DNA of 50,824 nt from an uncultured Collinsella sp. (GCA_900540985.1 UQIC01000013.1:1-50824); one strand, 5' to 3'. Counted from the first letter of the stretch, positions 1 through 8,575 are shown. The notes: generated by a model from the sequence alone, not told the origin. Numbers and translations: made by a program.

Positions 1-1
1 C

Positions 2-46
2 GAGGCCGAGCGCAAAATGGATTCTAAAAAACACCTTGCCAAATAG
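2..46 (+). CDS. C-terminal fragment of a gene entering from the left edge
   Basis: An open frame runs from the window edge to a TAG at 44-46 and reads EAERKMDSKKHLAK. The charged, helix-like tail resembles a real C-terminus, and a hairpin follows 15 nt after the stop, the same arrangement seen after other genes here. Only 14 residues are visible, so the product cannot be named and the fragment could be chance. Confidence 0.3.
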   Translation, partial: EAERKMDSKKHLAK

Positions 47-60
47 GAGCGTCAGACCAG

Positions 61-105
61 AAGTGCCCCTGTTCGTAGCTCCGAAGGAGCAGAACGGGGG
101 CACTT
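61..105. repeat. Intergenic hairpin
   Basis: Arms at 61-74 and 92-105 match with one mismatch, and an inner GCTCC/GGAGC stem (78-82, 86-90) caps them. It sits between a rightward stop (46) and the leftward ATPase stop (164), so it may serve as a bidirectional terminator. There is no T-run on either side. Confidence 0.55.
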
Positions 106-163
106 CATTGGTCGAGGACGTTTTCAAAACCAAGCCCGACCCCGGCCGGAGGGACCACGAGTG

Positions 164-2116
164 CTACAGGTTCTTGACACCCATCGCGCGCATGGCGTTC
201 AGGATGGCGATGATCGCCACGCCCACGTCGCCAAAGACGGCAAGCCACATATTGGCGATGCCCAGCGCTGCCAGCACAAGGATCAGCAGCTTAATGCCCA
301 GTGCAAAGATGATGTTCTGCCAAACAATCGTCATGGTCTTGCGCGCCACGCGGATCGCGCGGGAAATGTTGGAAGGCTTGTCGTCCATGAGCACGATGTC
401 GGCAGCCTCAATTGCGGCGTCCGAGCCCATGGCGCCCATGGCAATGCCAACGTCTGCGCGGGTGAGCACGGGCGCATCGTTGATGCCGTCGCCCACAAAG
501 GCGAGCTTACCCTTGCCACTTTCGGCCGCGAGCAGCGCTTCAACACGTTCGACCTTGTCACCTGGCAGAAGCTGCGCGTGGAACTCGTCGAGCCCCAGCT
601 GCTTGGCCACAGACGCCGCAACCTCCTCGCGGTCGCCCGTGAGCATGACGGTGCGTTTGACGCCGGCAGCGTGCAAGTCGCGAATCGTTTGCTCTGCATC
701 GGCTTTAACGGTGTCGGCAATTACGATGTGGCCGGCATAGATGTTATCGACCAGCACGTGGAGGATGGTGCCGATGACCTCGCAATTTGGCGCTTCGACG
801 CCGGCCGCAGCAAGCATCTTGGCATTGCCGACGACGACGCGCTTGCCGTCGATATTCGCCGTCACGCCATGGCCCGCGTCATTGGTGGAGTCGCTTACGC
901 GTTTGGGATCGAGCTCGCCCTGGAAGGCGGTGCGTACCGACTGCGCTATGGGGTGATCGGAAAACGACTCGGCAAGGGCCGCGACTTCGAGCAGCGACTG
1001 CTCGGTATAGCCTGCCTCGGGGTGTACCGCCACGACCGAAAACGTGCCGTTGGTGAGCGTGCCGGTCTTGTCAAAGACGACGGTGTCCACATCGGCGAGC
1101 GTCTCGAGGTAGTTGGAGCCCTTGATGAGAACGCCCAGCTTGGATGCGCCGCCGATGCCGCCAAAGAAGCTCAGCGGCACGCTGATCACGAGTGCGCACG
1201 GGCAGCTGACGACCAGGAAGGTCAGGCCGCGCAGGATCCAGTCGGACCAGGCGCCGGTGACCAAGCCGCCGCCGAGCGCGAGTAACGCGGCCGCGCCGGT
1301 GACGGCGGGCGTGTAGACGCGGGCGAAGCGTGTGATGAAGTTCTCGGTGCGTGCTTTCTTCTCACTAGCGTTTTCCACGAGCTCCAGGACGCGTGCGACG
1401 GTGGACTCGCCAAAGGGCTTGGTGGTGCGCACGTGGATGAGACCCGTCATGTTGATGCAGCCGCTGATGATATCGTCTCCGGTTTTGACCGGGCGGGGGA
1501 CCGACTCTCCGGTAAGGGCGGCGGTATCGAGCTGCGTCTCGCCTTCGACGATGACGCCGTCGATGGGCGCGCGCTCGCCAGGCTTGACGACGATGACGGT
1601 GCCGACGGCGATGTCATCGGGGAAGACCTGCTCGAGTGTGCCGTCGGCTTGCTCGACGTTGGCGTAGTCGGGTGCGATGTCCATCATGGCGCTGATCGAC
1701 TTGCGGCTTTTGCCCACGGCATATGCCTGGAACAGCTCGCCGACCTGGTAAAACAGCATGACGGCGGCGCCTTCGGCCATGTGCGGATCGGTATCGGGGA
1801 AGAGCACCATGGCAAATGCGCCGATGGTCGCGACGGCCATGAGGAAGCTTTCGTCGAAGGCCTTGCCGCGGCGGATGTTGTTGAATGCCTTCTGGAGCAC
1901 GTCGTAGCCGGCAATTAAAAACGGCACGAGGAACAGTGCGAAGCTGGCGTAGATGTTGCCGGGTTCCCCAAATGCGATAGTGAGGGCGCCGAGCTCGTCG
2001 AGGGCATAAACTACGGCAAAAATGCCCAGTGCTACTAGGATTCGATTGCGCTTATGCTCAAGGGACTCCTTCTTCTTGCGCTTTTTCTTTTTCTTCTTGG
2101 GATCGGCGGTTGCCAT
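164..2116 (-). CDS. Heavy-metal translocating P1B-type ATPase (Zn/Cd/Pb exporter)
   Basis: This 650-residue membrane pump exports divalent soft metals using ATP. Visible landmarks, in order, are a Lys/Arg-only stretch at residues 8-16, the actuator motif LTGES, the membrane metal site SCPCALV, the phosphorylation motif DKTGTLTNG, the SDHP motif of the nucleotide domain, and GDGINDAP. The last two helices carry IKLL and FGDVG, the Lys and Asp that characterise the Zn/Cd/Pb subgroup (P1B-2, as in ZntA and CadA). The N-terminal metal-binding domain usual in the family is absent; a separate 72-residue HMA protein is encoded just upstream. The ATG at 2116 follows a GGGAGG ribosome binding site. 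It is the last gene of the ArsR-HMA-ATPase operon and has its own operator-like site at 2139-2158. Confidence 0.93.
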   Translation of the reverse strand: MATADPKKKKKKRKKKESLEHKRNRILVALGIFAVVYALDELGALTIAFGEPGNIYASFALFLVPFLIAGYDVLQKAFNNIRRGKAFDESFLMAVATIGAFAMVLFPDTDPHMAEGAAVMLFYQVGELFQAYAVGKSRKSISAMMDIAPDYANVEQADGTLEQVFPDDIAVGTVIVVKPGERAPIDGVIVEGETQLDTAALTGESVPRPVKTGDDIISGCINMTGLIHVRTTKPFGESTVARVLELVENASEKKARTENFITRFARVYTPAVTGAAALLALGGGLVTGAWSDWILRGLTFLVVSCPCALVISVPLSFFGGIGGASKLGVLIKGSNYLETLADVDTVVFDKTGTLTNGTFSVVAVHPEAGYTEQSLLEVAALAESFSDHPIAQSVRTAFQGELDPKRVSDSTNDAGHGVTANIDGKRVVVGNAKMLAAAGVEAPNCEVIGTILHVLVDNIYAGHIVIADTVKADAEQTIRDLHAAGVKRTVMLTGDREEVAASVAKQLGLDEFHAQLLPGDKVERVEALLAAESGKGKLAFVGDGINDAPVLTRADVGIAMGAMGSDAAIEAADIVLMDDKPSNISRAIRVARKTMTIVWQNIIFALGIKLLILVLAALGIANMWLAVFGDVGVAIIAILNAMRAMGVKNL

Positions 2117-2138
2117 GATTCAATCCTCCCATTTGAAT

Positions 2139-2158
2139 GTATGAACACTCGCTCATAT
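2139..2158. promoter_or_regulatory. Second ArsR-type operator, in front of the ATPase gene
   Basis: The 20 bases match 17 of 20 positions of the operator half upstream of the regulator (ATATGAACATGCGCTCATAT). The site lies 22 nt before the ATPase start codon, inside the HMA-ATPase gap. This implies an internal metal-responsive promoter or a second regulator binding site. Confidence 0.65.
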
Positions 2159-2215
2159 TATTTCGCGTGCAAAGGCCGCGGCAAGCGCGGCCTTGCAGGT
2201 TAGCGTAAACCTGGA

Positions 2216-2434
2216 CTAGAGAATGATCTCGCAGTCGGGCTCGGCGTCGGCAGTGAACTCCACGACGCGGTCGAGGACCTCGTCGAACTCGGCGTCGTCG
2301 GCCTCGAGCGTCAACTTCTGGGTCATAAAGTTGACCGAAACGGACTTGACGCCCTCGAGCTTGGCAAGTTCGTCCTGAAGCTTGCGCGCGCAGTTGGCGC
2401 AGTCGATCTCGTCGAGCTTGAACTGCTTTTTCAT
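2216..2434 (-). CDS. Stand-alone heavy-metal-associated (HMA) domain protein
   Basis: A 72-residue CopZ/MerP-like protein with the metal-binding motif DCANCA at residues 11-16, where the two cysteines would bind a soft metal ion. The rest fits the ferredoxin-like HMA fold (VKSVSVNFMTQKLTLE). The C-terminus is acidic. It lies between the ArsR gene and the ATPase. Because the ATPase lacks its own HMA domain, this protein probably delivers metal to the pump or takes over the missing domain's role. The start follows a GGAAAGGAACC ribosome binding region. Confidence 0.88.
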   Translation of the reverse strand: MKKQFKLDEIDCANCARKLQDELAKLEGVKSVSVNFMTQKLTLEADDAEFDEVLDRVVEFTADAEPDCEIIL

Positions 2435-2497
2435 GGTGGGTTCCTTTCCCTGTTTTTGCGGCTTGGGTGCAGGCCGCGCTGGTACCGTGGTTGGTCG

Positions 2498-2863
2498 CTA
2501 TTCGCAGATGTGACTCATGCCTTGGTTGAGCATGGTGTAGACATGGTCGTCGGCAAGCGAGTAGAGGATATTGCGCCCGTCGCGTCGGAATTTAACCAGG
2601 TGCGACTGCTTGAGCGTGCGCAGCTGGTGCGATACCGCAGACTGCGAGGTCTCGGTCGCTTCGGCGATATCTGCTACGCAGAGCTCGCGGCCCATGAGGG
2701 CGTAGAGGATCTTGATGCGCGTGGTGTCGCTGAAGACCTTGAACAGGTCAGCAAGATCGTACAGCAGCTCCTCGTCGGGAAGGTCCTCGGGCGAGCAGGT
2801 GGTGGGGATCACGGGTTCGGTGGCCTCGATGTCAGTCTTTGTTTCATCAGCGTGGTCGCTCAT
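2498..2863 (-). CDS. ArsR/SmtB-family zinc-type metal sensor repressor
   Basis: A 121-residue winged-helix repressor. The recognition region reads ELCVADIAEATETSQSAVSH, close to the family's ELCVCDLA motif but with Ala in place of the second Cys, so the classic alpha-3 Cys pair is not complete. The C-terminal helix carries Asp, His (+2), His (+13) and Glu (+16), exactly the spacing of the zinc-binding alpha-5 site of SmtB/CzrA. It is therefore inferred to sense Zn (or Co) and to release the operators at 2877-2933 and 2139-2158. It is the first gene of the efflux operon; the ATG at 2863 follows AAAGGATG. Confidence 0.92.
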   Translation of the reverse strand: MSDHADETKTDIEATEPVIPTTCSPEDLPDEELLYDLADLFKVFSDTTRIKILYALMGRELCVADIAEATETSQSAVSHQLRTLKQSHLVKFRRDGRNILYSLADDHVYTMLNQGMSHICE

Positions 2864-2876
2864 TGCAACATCCTTT

Positions 2877-2933
2877 CATATGAACATGCGCTCATATAAC
2901 TTGCTTCCGATTATATGAGCGCATGTTCATATG
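2877..2933. promoter_or_regulatory. Double ArsR operator upstream of the metal-efflux operon
   Basis: Two 21-bp arms (2877-2897 and 2913-2933) are perfect inverted copies separated by 15 nt. Each arm is itself an imperfect dyad of the ArsR/SmtB operator type (ATATGAAC...GCTCATAT). The proximal arm begins 13 nt before the arsR start codon, so binding would block expression of the operon. Confidence 0.85.
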
Positions 2934-3282
2934 TCAATAACGTTCAGGTAATTCGTCGTACAAAATGATGAGGAAAAGCGGACGAGATCCCGGACTAAGC
3001 GGTTTTGATTAGCGATGCCGGGGTGGGTGCCCCTGCGCCGTGCAAAAATCGGAGTATTCTGCAACGATAGGGGGTCTGTTAATCTATTTCAGGCCAAATA
3101 ATGTAGTCCAAGAGTCATCTTAGGGTGTTAAACCGATGAGTTCTTCCTCAAATGTTGCCAAACGTTGCCGTTCTATAGCGATTCTGCTTCTTACTTGAAT
3201 CAACTTGTGGGTGTTGGAAGGCCGACCCTGCTGAATACTCGCAATTTTGCACGTCGCTAGGGTACCCACCTTGTTGGTCGGC
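2934..3282. other. Intergenic region, no gene seen
   Basis: Between the divergent metal-operon control region and the stop of the next leftward gene no convincing reading frame is seen. The only structure is an inverted repeat AGGCCGACC (3219-3227) / GGTCGGCCT (3276-3284) that overlaps the stop codon of the gene at 3283 and may terminate it. Confidence 0.4.
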
Positions 3283-4473
3283 CTAGTTTCCGGCCCCGAA
3301 GACCCTGCCCTCGGGCGTGAAGCTGCTTGTTTGGTTGAGTGATGGGCTGCCTGGTTCGACGATTTGCATATCATCGATTGCCGGAGCCTCGTTAATCGTC
3401 GGATCGTCCAATGTGATGCTTTCAAGCATTGCTTTTTCGAGGTCGATTCGTTGACGCTCTTCGGAATCCTGGCGAAGCTCCTCCTGGATTCGCTTCTTCT
3501 CCTCAATAAACCTTCTGAGCACAAACAGTCTCAGGTCCTCTTGCATGATTTGAAAGTCTTTTGGCAGACGCGAGGGGCGTATACCTTCTTTTCGTTGGAT
3601 TGCCTCCATGACCCTAACGAAAGAGCTGGCATGCATAAAGGAATAACGGCTGACGGTGATGATTCCGTACCCCATGGACGCAAGCGCATTCTTGCGCTCC
3701 TCGTCGATAGCGCGGTCCTCTTCGGCGTCGTGATAAAACCCGTTGTATTCAATATCTGTTCGAGATTTCTTCAGATATGCATCCATAAAGAACTTTTTGC
3801 GTCTCGTGAGATTTTTTGCGGCGGCGGTGACCTTTACCTCGTAGTCGGTCTCAATTCCCTTAATACCAAGTCCACCTTCGCTTTTGGGCAGCGTAAGCAT
3901 CGTGACAAAGGCCGTTTCCATGGGAGAGCGGCATCCATCGCGTACACATTGAATAGCCTTTCGGGCAAGCGCCAAACCGTCGCATCTGGTAATGGAATTA
4001 AAGAACTGCTTTAACCTTTCGGTTGAGGTAAGTGGGAAACGCTCGGCATAAGAGGTAGAAGAACCGGTTCCAAGGGAATAGGCGCCGCACAGTTCAAAGT
4101 AGTACTCCACTAGTTCGCGAAAAGGGAGATAGGTGGCGGCCTGAAGTGCACAAAGCTCAACGCCAATAATGTAGATGTCATCTTCTAGCTCTATAAAACG
4201 CGAGCATGAGAATCGCTTTGACGAAACGTGGCATTGACAGTTCATCGCGTAGCGCGCGTTCCTGCGATCAAACACCATTATCTCGAGGGATTCATTTGCG
4301 TCGCGGGCAACATCATGTTTGGCAAGCCATTCTGTGGCCGCGTCGAGGAGCGTTCCGGTGGGGCACGATCCGTAAATTGCGACAGGGCTGCAGGACTCGA
4401 TGTCTTTCGCAGACACCGAATGCGCGGCCTGGTAGACCGCTTTTGCCGTGGTATGTGACAATACGATACTCAT
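3283..4473 (-). CDS. Uncharacterised protein with C-terminal PD-(D/E)XK-like domain
   Basis: A 396-residue protein of unknown function. Residues 183-275 carry a pattern of Vsr/DUF559-like nuclease folds: Glu186 in SPMETAF, Asp231, then Glu242-x-Asn244 in IEYNG, followed by D..R...L..MGY (about 257-269). The normal catalytic Lys/Gln of the last motif is Asn here, so activity is uncertain. Residues 300-360 are highly charged and probably coiled coil. A second protein at 12016-13065 shares the same layout and signatures. The DNA is less GC-rich than its neighbours and no Shine-Dalgarno is visible before the ATG, which suggests acquired DNA. A link to abortive-infection or toxin-antitoxin proteins is possible but unproven. 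Confidence 0.7.
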   Translation of the reverse strand: MSIVLSHTTAKAVYQAAHSVSAKDIESCSPVAIYGSCPTGTLLDAATEWLAKHDVARDANESLEIMVFDRRNARYAMNCQCHVSSKRFSCSRFIELEDDIYIIGVELCALQAATYLPFRELVEYYFELCGAYSLGTGSSTSYAERFPLTSTERLKQFFNSITRCDGLALARKAIQCVRDGCRSPMETAFVTMLTLPKSEGGLGIKGIETDYEVKVTAAAKNLTRRKKFFMDAYLKKSRTDIEYNGFYHDAEEDRAIDEERKNALASMGYGIITVSRYSFMHASSFVRVMEAIQRKEGIRPSRLPKDFQIMQEDLRLFVLRRFIEEKKRIQEELRQDSEERQRIDLEKAMLESITLDDPTINEAPAIDDMQIVEPGSPSLNQTSSFTPEGRVFGAGN

Positions 4474-4825
4474 GGTATATATCGTGTCAGCTAATGTCGT
4501 GTTGATGACGCTGAGCGGAAAAGTCGTTTTAGAGGTCTAACCAAATGCTGTCCAAAAACTTGACGCAATTATGGGTTGGTACGCCCTAAATAAATGTTTT
4601 CGCAGCTCGGCTATAGCATAGAAATACTCAATTGCTGCACATTTGGTATCGATTCATCGTCATCCGAGCACAAATCACGTGTCGGGAAAGTGCCGAAATA
4701 GTTAAAAAATAGGGTTCAGAATTTGTGAAGAGCGGGCCTGCTTATGGAACGTAGGGCGGCCCCGCTGCGGGGGTTCCCGCTGCGAGGCCGCTCGTGATCT
4801 ACGCCGTGGTTTGTCGTAGACGTTT
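4474..4825. other. Intergenic region with hairpin
   Basis: AT-rich promoter-side DNA of the leftward gene at 3283, then a GC-rich hairpin at 4756-4791 (GCGGCC/GGCCGC arms, enclosing the direct repeat CCCGCTGCG at 4761 and 4776). The hairpin lies downstream of the exonuclease stop and may terminate it. No reading frame here is convincing. Confidence 0.4.
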
Positions 4826-5794
4826 CTACTTGGCAAATAGGTTCTTGAGGTTGAACTCGGCTTGGACGGTACGGAGCATGAGGTCGGTGTCGTCGAGGCC
4901 CAGGTGCTGCTCGTTGGCGTCGGCGGCGAGGGTGCCACGGCGGCGCGCCCAGTTCTCGAGCGCAGCGGGCGCGGACTCGCGGGGGAGCGAGCGCACGTCG
5001 GCGTCCAGGCTGCGGCAAATCTGGCGCGAGTCGATGACGATGATCTTGCCTGCGCGGCGTGCCTCGGCGTAACCGTCCAGATGAATTTTGAACCAGCTGT
5101 CCTCGAAGGCGGCATTGTGCGCCATATAGGGGTACTTCTTCATGAGCTTGAGCAGCTGCTTCTGCAGCTCCTTGTTCTCGCGGAACGGCTTTTTGCCGTC
5201 GATGTCGTCCCAGGTGATGTGATGGATGTTCGATAGCGGCACATCCTCGCCGCGGTAGATGTCGGGCAGGCCGCAGTAGTGCGCCTCGGCGTCATGCGGC
5301 ACGGCGTCGCTGGTGAGATCCATGATCTCCCAGCCCACGTTGATGATGTAGCCGCGCTCGGGCGCGCGACCGGTGGTCTCGATGTCGATGCCCAGCACCG
5401 TGCCTTGGATGGGCTTGCGGGCATAGGCTACGCCGAGTGCGTCGCGGTCACCGCGGATCTCGCGCATGACCGATGCGGCGGTACGCTTTTGCATCTTGCC
5501 GATGGCGGCGCAGGTGTCGGCGTCGGACAGGCCGCGCGAGAGCGTCGCGGGCGTCACGTTGCGCAGGCGCGCCTCGCCAATCTGGTCGCACAGGTCGCGG
5601 TTGCGGTCGGCCAGGTCGCGCACAGTGGCAAAGTCGAAGCCGGGGTCGCCCTCGGCGGTAAAGTACTCGGTCTCGAGCACCTTGAGGGCCTCCTCGCCCT
5701 TCTGGCGCTCGGACTCCATGGCGCCGTGATCGCCATAGATAAACATGGGGATAAACGGCTGGCGCTCGTATTCGAGTGCTTGCGAAACATTCAT
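4826..5794 (-). CDS. DEDDh-family 3'-5' exonuclease domain protein
   Basis: A 322-residue protein with a helical N-terminal half of unknown role and a C-terminal RNase-T/DnaQ-like exonuclease fold. Exo I is LGIDIETTG (about residues 133-141), Exo II is AHNAAFED and Exo III is HLGLDD. In DnaQ epsilon the Exo II motif is HNAAFD; here Glu takes the Asp position with Asp one residue later, so the metal ligand may be shifted. It probably trims or degrades nucleic acid in the cytoplasm; the substrate is unknown. The ATG at 5794 is well placed behind AAGGAG. It is transcribed divergently from the exporter at 5966. Confidence 0.82.
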   Translation of the reverse strand: MNVSQALEYERQPFIPMFIYGDHGAMESERQKGEEALKVLETEYFTAEGDPGFDFATVRDLADRNRDLCDQIGEARLRNVTPATLSRGLSDADTCAAIGKMQKRTAASVMREIRGDRDALGVAYARKPIQGTVLGIDIETTGRAPERGYIINVGWEIMDLTSDAVPHDAEAHYCGLPDIYRGEDVPLSNIHHITWDDIDGKKPFRENKELQKQLLKLMKKYPYMAHNAAFEDSWFKIHLDGYAEARRAGKIIVIDSRQICRSLDADVRSLPRESAPAALENWARRRGTLAADANEQHLGLDDTDLMLRTVQAEFNLKNLFAK

Positions 5795-5965
5795 ATGCTG
5801 CTCCTTGGACGGGCCGCGTCGCGCGGCTCGGGGTTACTGAGTTGTGGCGAGATGATAGTTTACCATGGGCAACTATTGGCACCACGCCCGGGACAACTAC
5901 AATACCCTAGTTGACCGCTAGGACTTTTACAATGCTGCCGAAAGACACGAAAGGTTCCATCCGTC

Positions 5966-7060
5966 ATGGATTTACTGATTGATATTCTGCTCGACGCCGG
6001 CAAGGACACGCTGTCGCTGGTGCCGTTTTTGTTGGTGACGTATCTGGTCCTCGAGACGCTCGAGCATGTGGCAGGCGATCGCGTCAACGGTACCATCAAG
6101 CGTGCCGGCGCCGCTGGCCCCGTGGTTGGCTCGTTGCTGGGCATGGTGCCGCAGTGCGGCTTTTCGGCCATGGCGGCAACGCTATACGCCGGTCGCGTCG
6201 TAACGCTGGGCACCCTGGTGGCGGTGTTTCTCTCGACCTCCGACGAGATGCTGCCGCTGCTACTTGCCGAGCAGGTTCCCGTGCAGACTATGGCGATGCT
6301 TTTGGCTTCGAAAGCGCTGATCGCGCTGGTCACGGGCTTTATCGTGGATGCTGCCATTCGTGGCCTGCGTCGCAACGCCCGCGCGCATGCGGCGATTCGT
6401 CGTACCGTGTTGGGGACCACTGTCAATCCGGCGCACGTTAACTGCGCACATGACGACCACAGCGGTGGTGACATCATCGACGAGGTTGCCGAGGCGGGCG
6501 TGAGCGCCGACCACATCCATGAGCTGTGCGAGCGTGACCATTGCGGTTGTGATGAAGATGAGGACGAGCACGAACATGGACATGGACATGACCACGATCA
6601 CGGTCATGAGGGCGAGCATGAACACCATCACGGCCACGGTCATTCCCACTCCCATGAAGGTACGCCCGTCCTGTCGATTATCCGCAGCGCCATCTCGCAT
6701 ACCGTGCAGGTATCGGTATTCATTTTCCTGGTGACGCTGATTCTGGTCGCCGTGCTCGAGACCTTTGGCGAATCTGCAATCGAGCAGTTCCTGCGTGGCA
6801 ACGAGACGCTCGCCGTCCTGGGTTCGGCGCTTGTCGGCCTGATCCCCAACTGCTCGGCGAGCGTGGTCATTACGCAGCTGTATCTGGAAGGCGCGCTGCA
6901 GCTGGCACCGATGCTCGCTGGCACGCTCATCTCTGCCGGTGTGGGTTATCTGGTGCTGTTCCGCACCAATCGCAGCGCTCGCGAAAACGCCGTGTTCCTG
7001 GTCATGATGTACGTCATCGGCGCTGGCTGGGGCCTCGTCCTATCTGCCTTTGGCCTCTAA
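5966..7060 (+). CDS. Putative 10-TM metal exporter (ArsP_2 / putative manganese transporter family)
   Basis: A 364-residue integral membrane protein in two homologous halves of about five helices, each containing a Gly/Pro-rich repeat (GSLLGMVPQCGFSAM and GSALVGLIPNCSASV). This duplicated architecture is typical of the ArsP_2 'putative heavy-metal exporter' family. The cytoplasmic linker, about residues 197-232, is an acidic His-rich segment with 15 histidines in roughly 36 residues, suited to holding Zn, Ni, Co or Mn. The Cys residues in PQCGF and PNCSA may line the path. AAAGG precedes the ATG, and a strong terminator follows, so it is probably a single-gene unit. The exact metal cannot be told from sequence. 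Confidence 0.82.
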   Translation: MDLLIDILLDAGKDTLSLVPFLLVTYLVLETLEHVAGDRVNGTIKRAGAAGPVVGSLLGMVPQCGFSAMAATLYAGRVVTLGTLVAVFLSTSDEMLPLLLAEQVPVQTMAMLLASKALIALVTGFIVDAAIRGLRRNARAHAAIRRTVLGTTVNPAHVNCAHDDHSGGDIIDEVAEAGVSADHIHELCERDHCGCDEDEDEHEHGHGHDHDHGHEGEHEHHHGHGHSHSHEGTPVLSIIRSAISHTVQVSVFIFLVTLILVAVLETFGESAIEQFLRGNETLAVLGSALVGLIPNCSASVVITQLYLEGALQLAPMLAGTLISAGVGYLVLFRTNRSARENAVFLVMMYVIGAGWGLVLSAFGL

Positions 7061-7071
7061 GTGGGCCTAAC

Positions 7072-7146
7072 AAAACGGGCTTCAAAATAGCCATGCACGG
7101 CGCTTGCACAATGCGGCGACGCATGGCATTTTGAAGCCCGTTTTTT
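7072..7146 (+). terminator. Long hairpin terminator after the metal exporter
   Basis: Arms at 7072-7096 and 7121-7144 pair over about 24 bp, with one unpaired base on one side, and the right arm runs into TTTTTT. It starts 11 nt after the stop codon. Confidence 0.85.
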
Positions 7147-7227
7147 GTTGAGCCACGGATCCTGAGCGCTCACACCGGTCAGAACAAAAAGGCAAATTTC
7201 CGGGCATAGCCTAAAAATCTGCCTTGG

Positions 7228-7710
7228 TTAGCGCAGCAGCTCGGTGAGGTTGCGCTTAAAGCGGGCGCGGTCTTCGCCGGTGAAGGCTGCCGGCCCGCGG
7301 GTGCGACCGCCAGCGCGGCGCACCTTCTTTTCTTCGTGGCGAATAAACAGCTGCATGTCGATGGTCGCCTTGTCGTACACGCGCCCGCGCACGCCGATGG
7401 CGGCGGCATCGCGGCCGAGCACCATGCTCGCCAGGCCAATGTCCTGCGTCACGACCACATCGCCCGCCTGCAGACGCTCGACAATGGCAAAGTCGGCGCT
7501 ATCGGCGCCCACGCTCACGTCGAGCGTCGTGACCCAAAAGCCGTGTCGTGCGTGCTCGGCATCGCGCGGATCGTCGCGGCGAATGTGGCGTTCCAGGTTC
7601 TGCGTGCTGTTGCCGGCGATAACCACGGCGACGCCCGCCCGCCGCGCGCAGTCGATCGACTCACGCGTGACCGGGCAGGCGTCGCCATCAATAAACAGCG
7701 TTCGCGGCAT
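7228..7710 (-). CDS. YaiI/YqxD family protein (DUF188)
   Basis: A 160-residue cytoplasmic protein whose start (LFIDGDACPVTRESI) and later motifs (VVTQDIGLAS, VRGRVYDKATID) are the hallmarks of the YaiI/YqxD family. The family has a PIN-like arrangement of acidic residues, but its function is not established. The start ATG directly abuts the stop codon of the HdeD-like gene upstream (7711), so the two are probably co-transcribed. Length is normal for the family. Confidence 0.88.
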   Translation of the reverse strand: MPRTLFIDGDACPVTRESIDCARRAGVAVVIAGNSTQNLERHIRRDDPRDAEHARHGFWVTTLDVSVGADSADFAIVERLQAGDVVVTQDIGLASMVLGRDAAAIGVRGRVYDKATIDMQLFIRHEEKKVRRAGGRTRGPAAFTGEDRARFKRNLTELLR

Positions 7711-8313
7711 CTAGCGCACCAGCTTGCCAAAGCGGATAGCACGAATAATCAGCGTCACGCCAAACACCAGGAGCGCGGCGCCGCTAAAGATGACGAGCAT
7801 CTTTGCCGACCACAGCGGATAGATAAACACGAACACGCCGGCGATGATGGAGAGCGCGCCGCTCAGGATGGCAAGGGCGCGGTTAGACGAAAGCTCGGAC
7901 TCCAGAATGGACATGACACCTTCGACAATCCAGCCAAAGCCGGCCACGACCACCACGAGCGTGGTGAGCGTCGCGGTCGAGAAGGCCTGGTTGCGCAGGA
8001 TTATGACGCCGCCCAGAATGATGATCAGGTTGGAGATGATGCTCGTGACGCGCCAGCCGGCGGGCAGCAGCGGCTCAAAAATGGCGGTGAACAGCCTGAC
8101 GCCAGCCGTGATCACAAAGTAGAAGCCCAGGACGGTCGTCAGGAAGACGAGGGACTTGGCGGGCGCAAACAGCAGCGCGATGCCGGCAAGCAGTGCGATG
8201 ACGCCCGTGGCGGCGTAGATCCAGCGCACGGCCTTGATTGCCTTGCCTGCCATGCTTTTCTCGTCAAATCCAAACAGATTCGACTGCTGGTCGTCGTTCT
8301 TAAAGATGCCCAT
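7711..8313 (-). CDS. HdeD/DUF308-like membrane protein
   Basis: A 200-residue protein with six hydrophobic segments arranged as three hairpins, typical of the DUF308/HdeD family, whose E. coli member is linked to acid stress; the function here is unknown. The ATG at 8313 is chosen because GGAAAGGAG lies 5-10 nt upstream; a longer frame begins at 8346 without a ribosome binding site. It forms a two-gene unit with the YaiI-like gene downstream, with no gap between them. Confidence 0.83.
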   Translation of the reverse strand: MGIFKNDDQQSNLFGFDEKSMAGKAIKAVRWIYAATGVIALLAGIALLFAPAKSLVFLTTVLGFYFVITAGVRLFTAIFEPLLPAGWRVTSIISNLIIILGGVIILRNQAFSTATLTTLVVVVAGFGWIVEGVMSILESELSSNRALAILSGALSIIAGVFVFIYPLWSAKMLVIFSGAALLVFGVTLIIRAIRFGKLVR

Positions 8314-8575
8314 GAGGTCTCCTTTCCGCACGGCGTTTGCCGTCATTGTTGTTTTTGCGGCGTATGCCGCAGTTGCTACAACAAGTATCGCCTAAAGGCA
8401 CCGGCGTATGGGTTGGGGAGGGCGAAGTGTAACCCAAAGGTCCCGATTTGTTCTCGTTGTTCCCCATGTCGCGTTTTTCTATTCAACAGGTGTAGAACAT
8501 TGCGGCCCTGTTCGTTATTGCCTGCGTTTTAGGTTAGATTTTTCTAAGAACAATTGCCTTGTATTGGGGGTCTCT

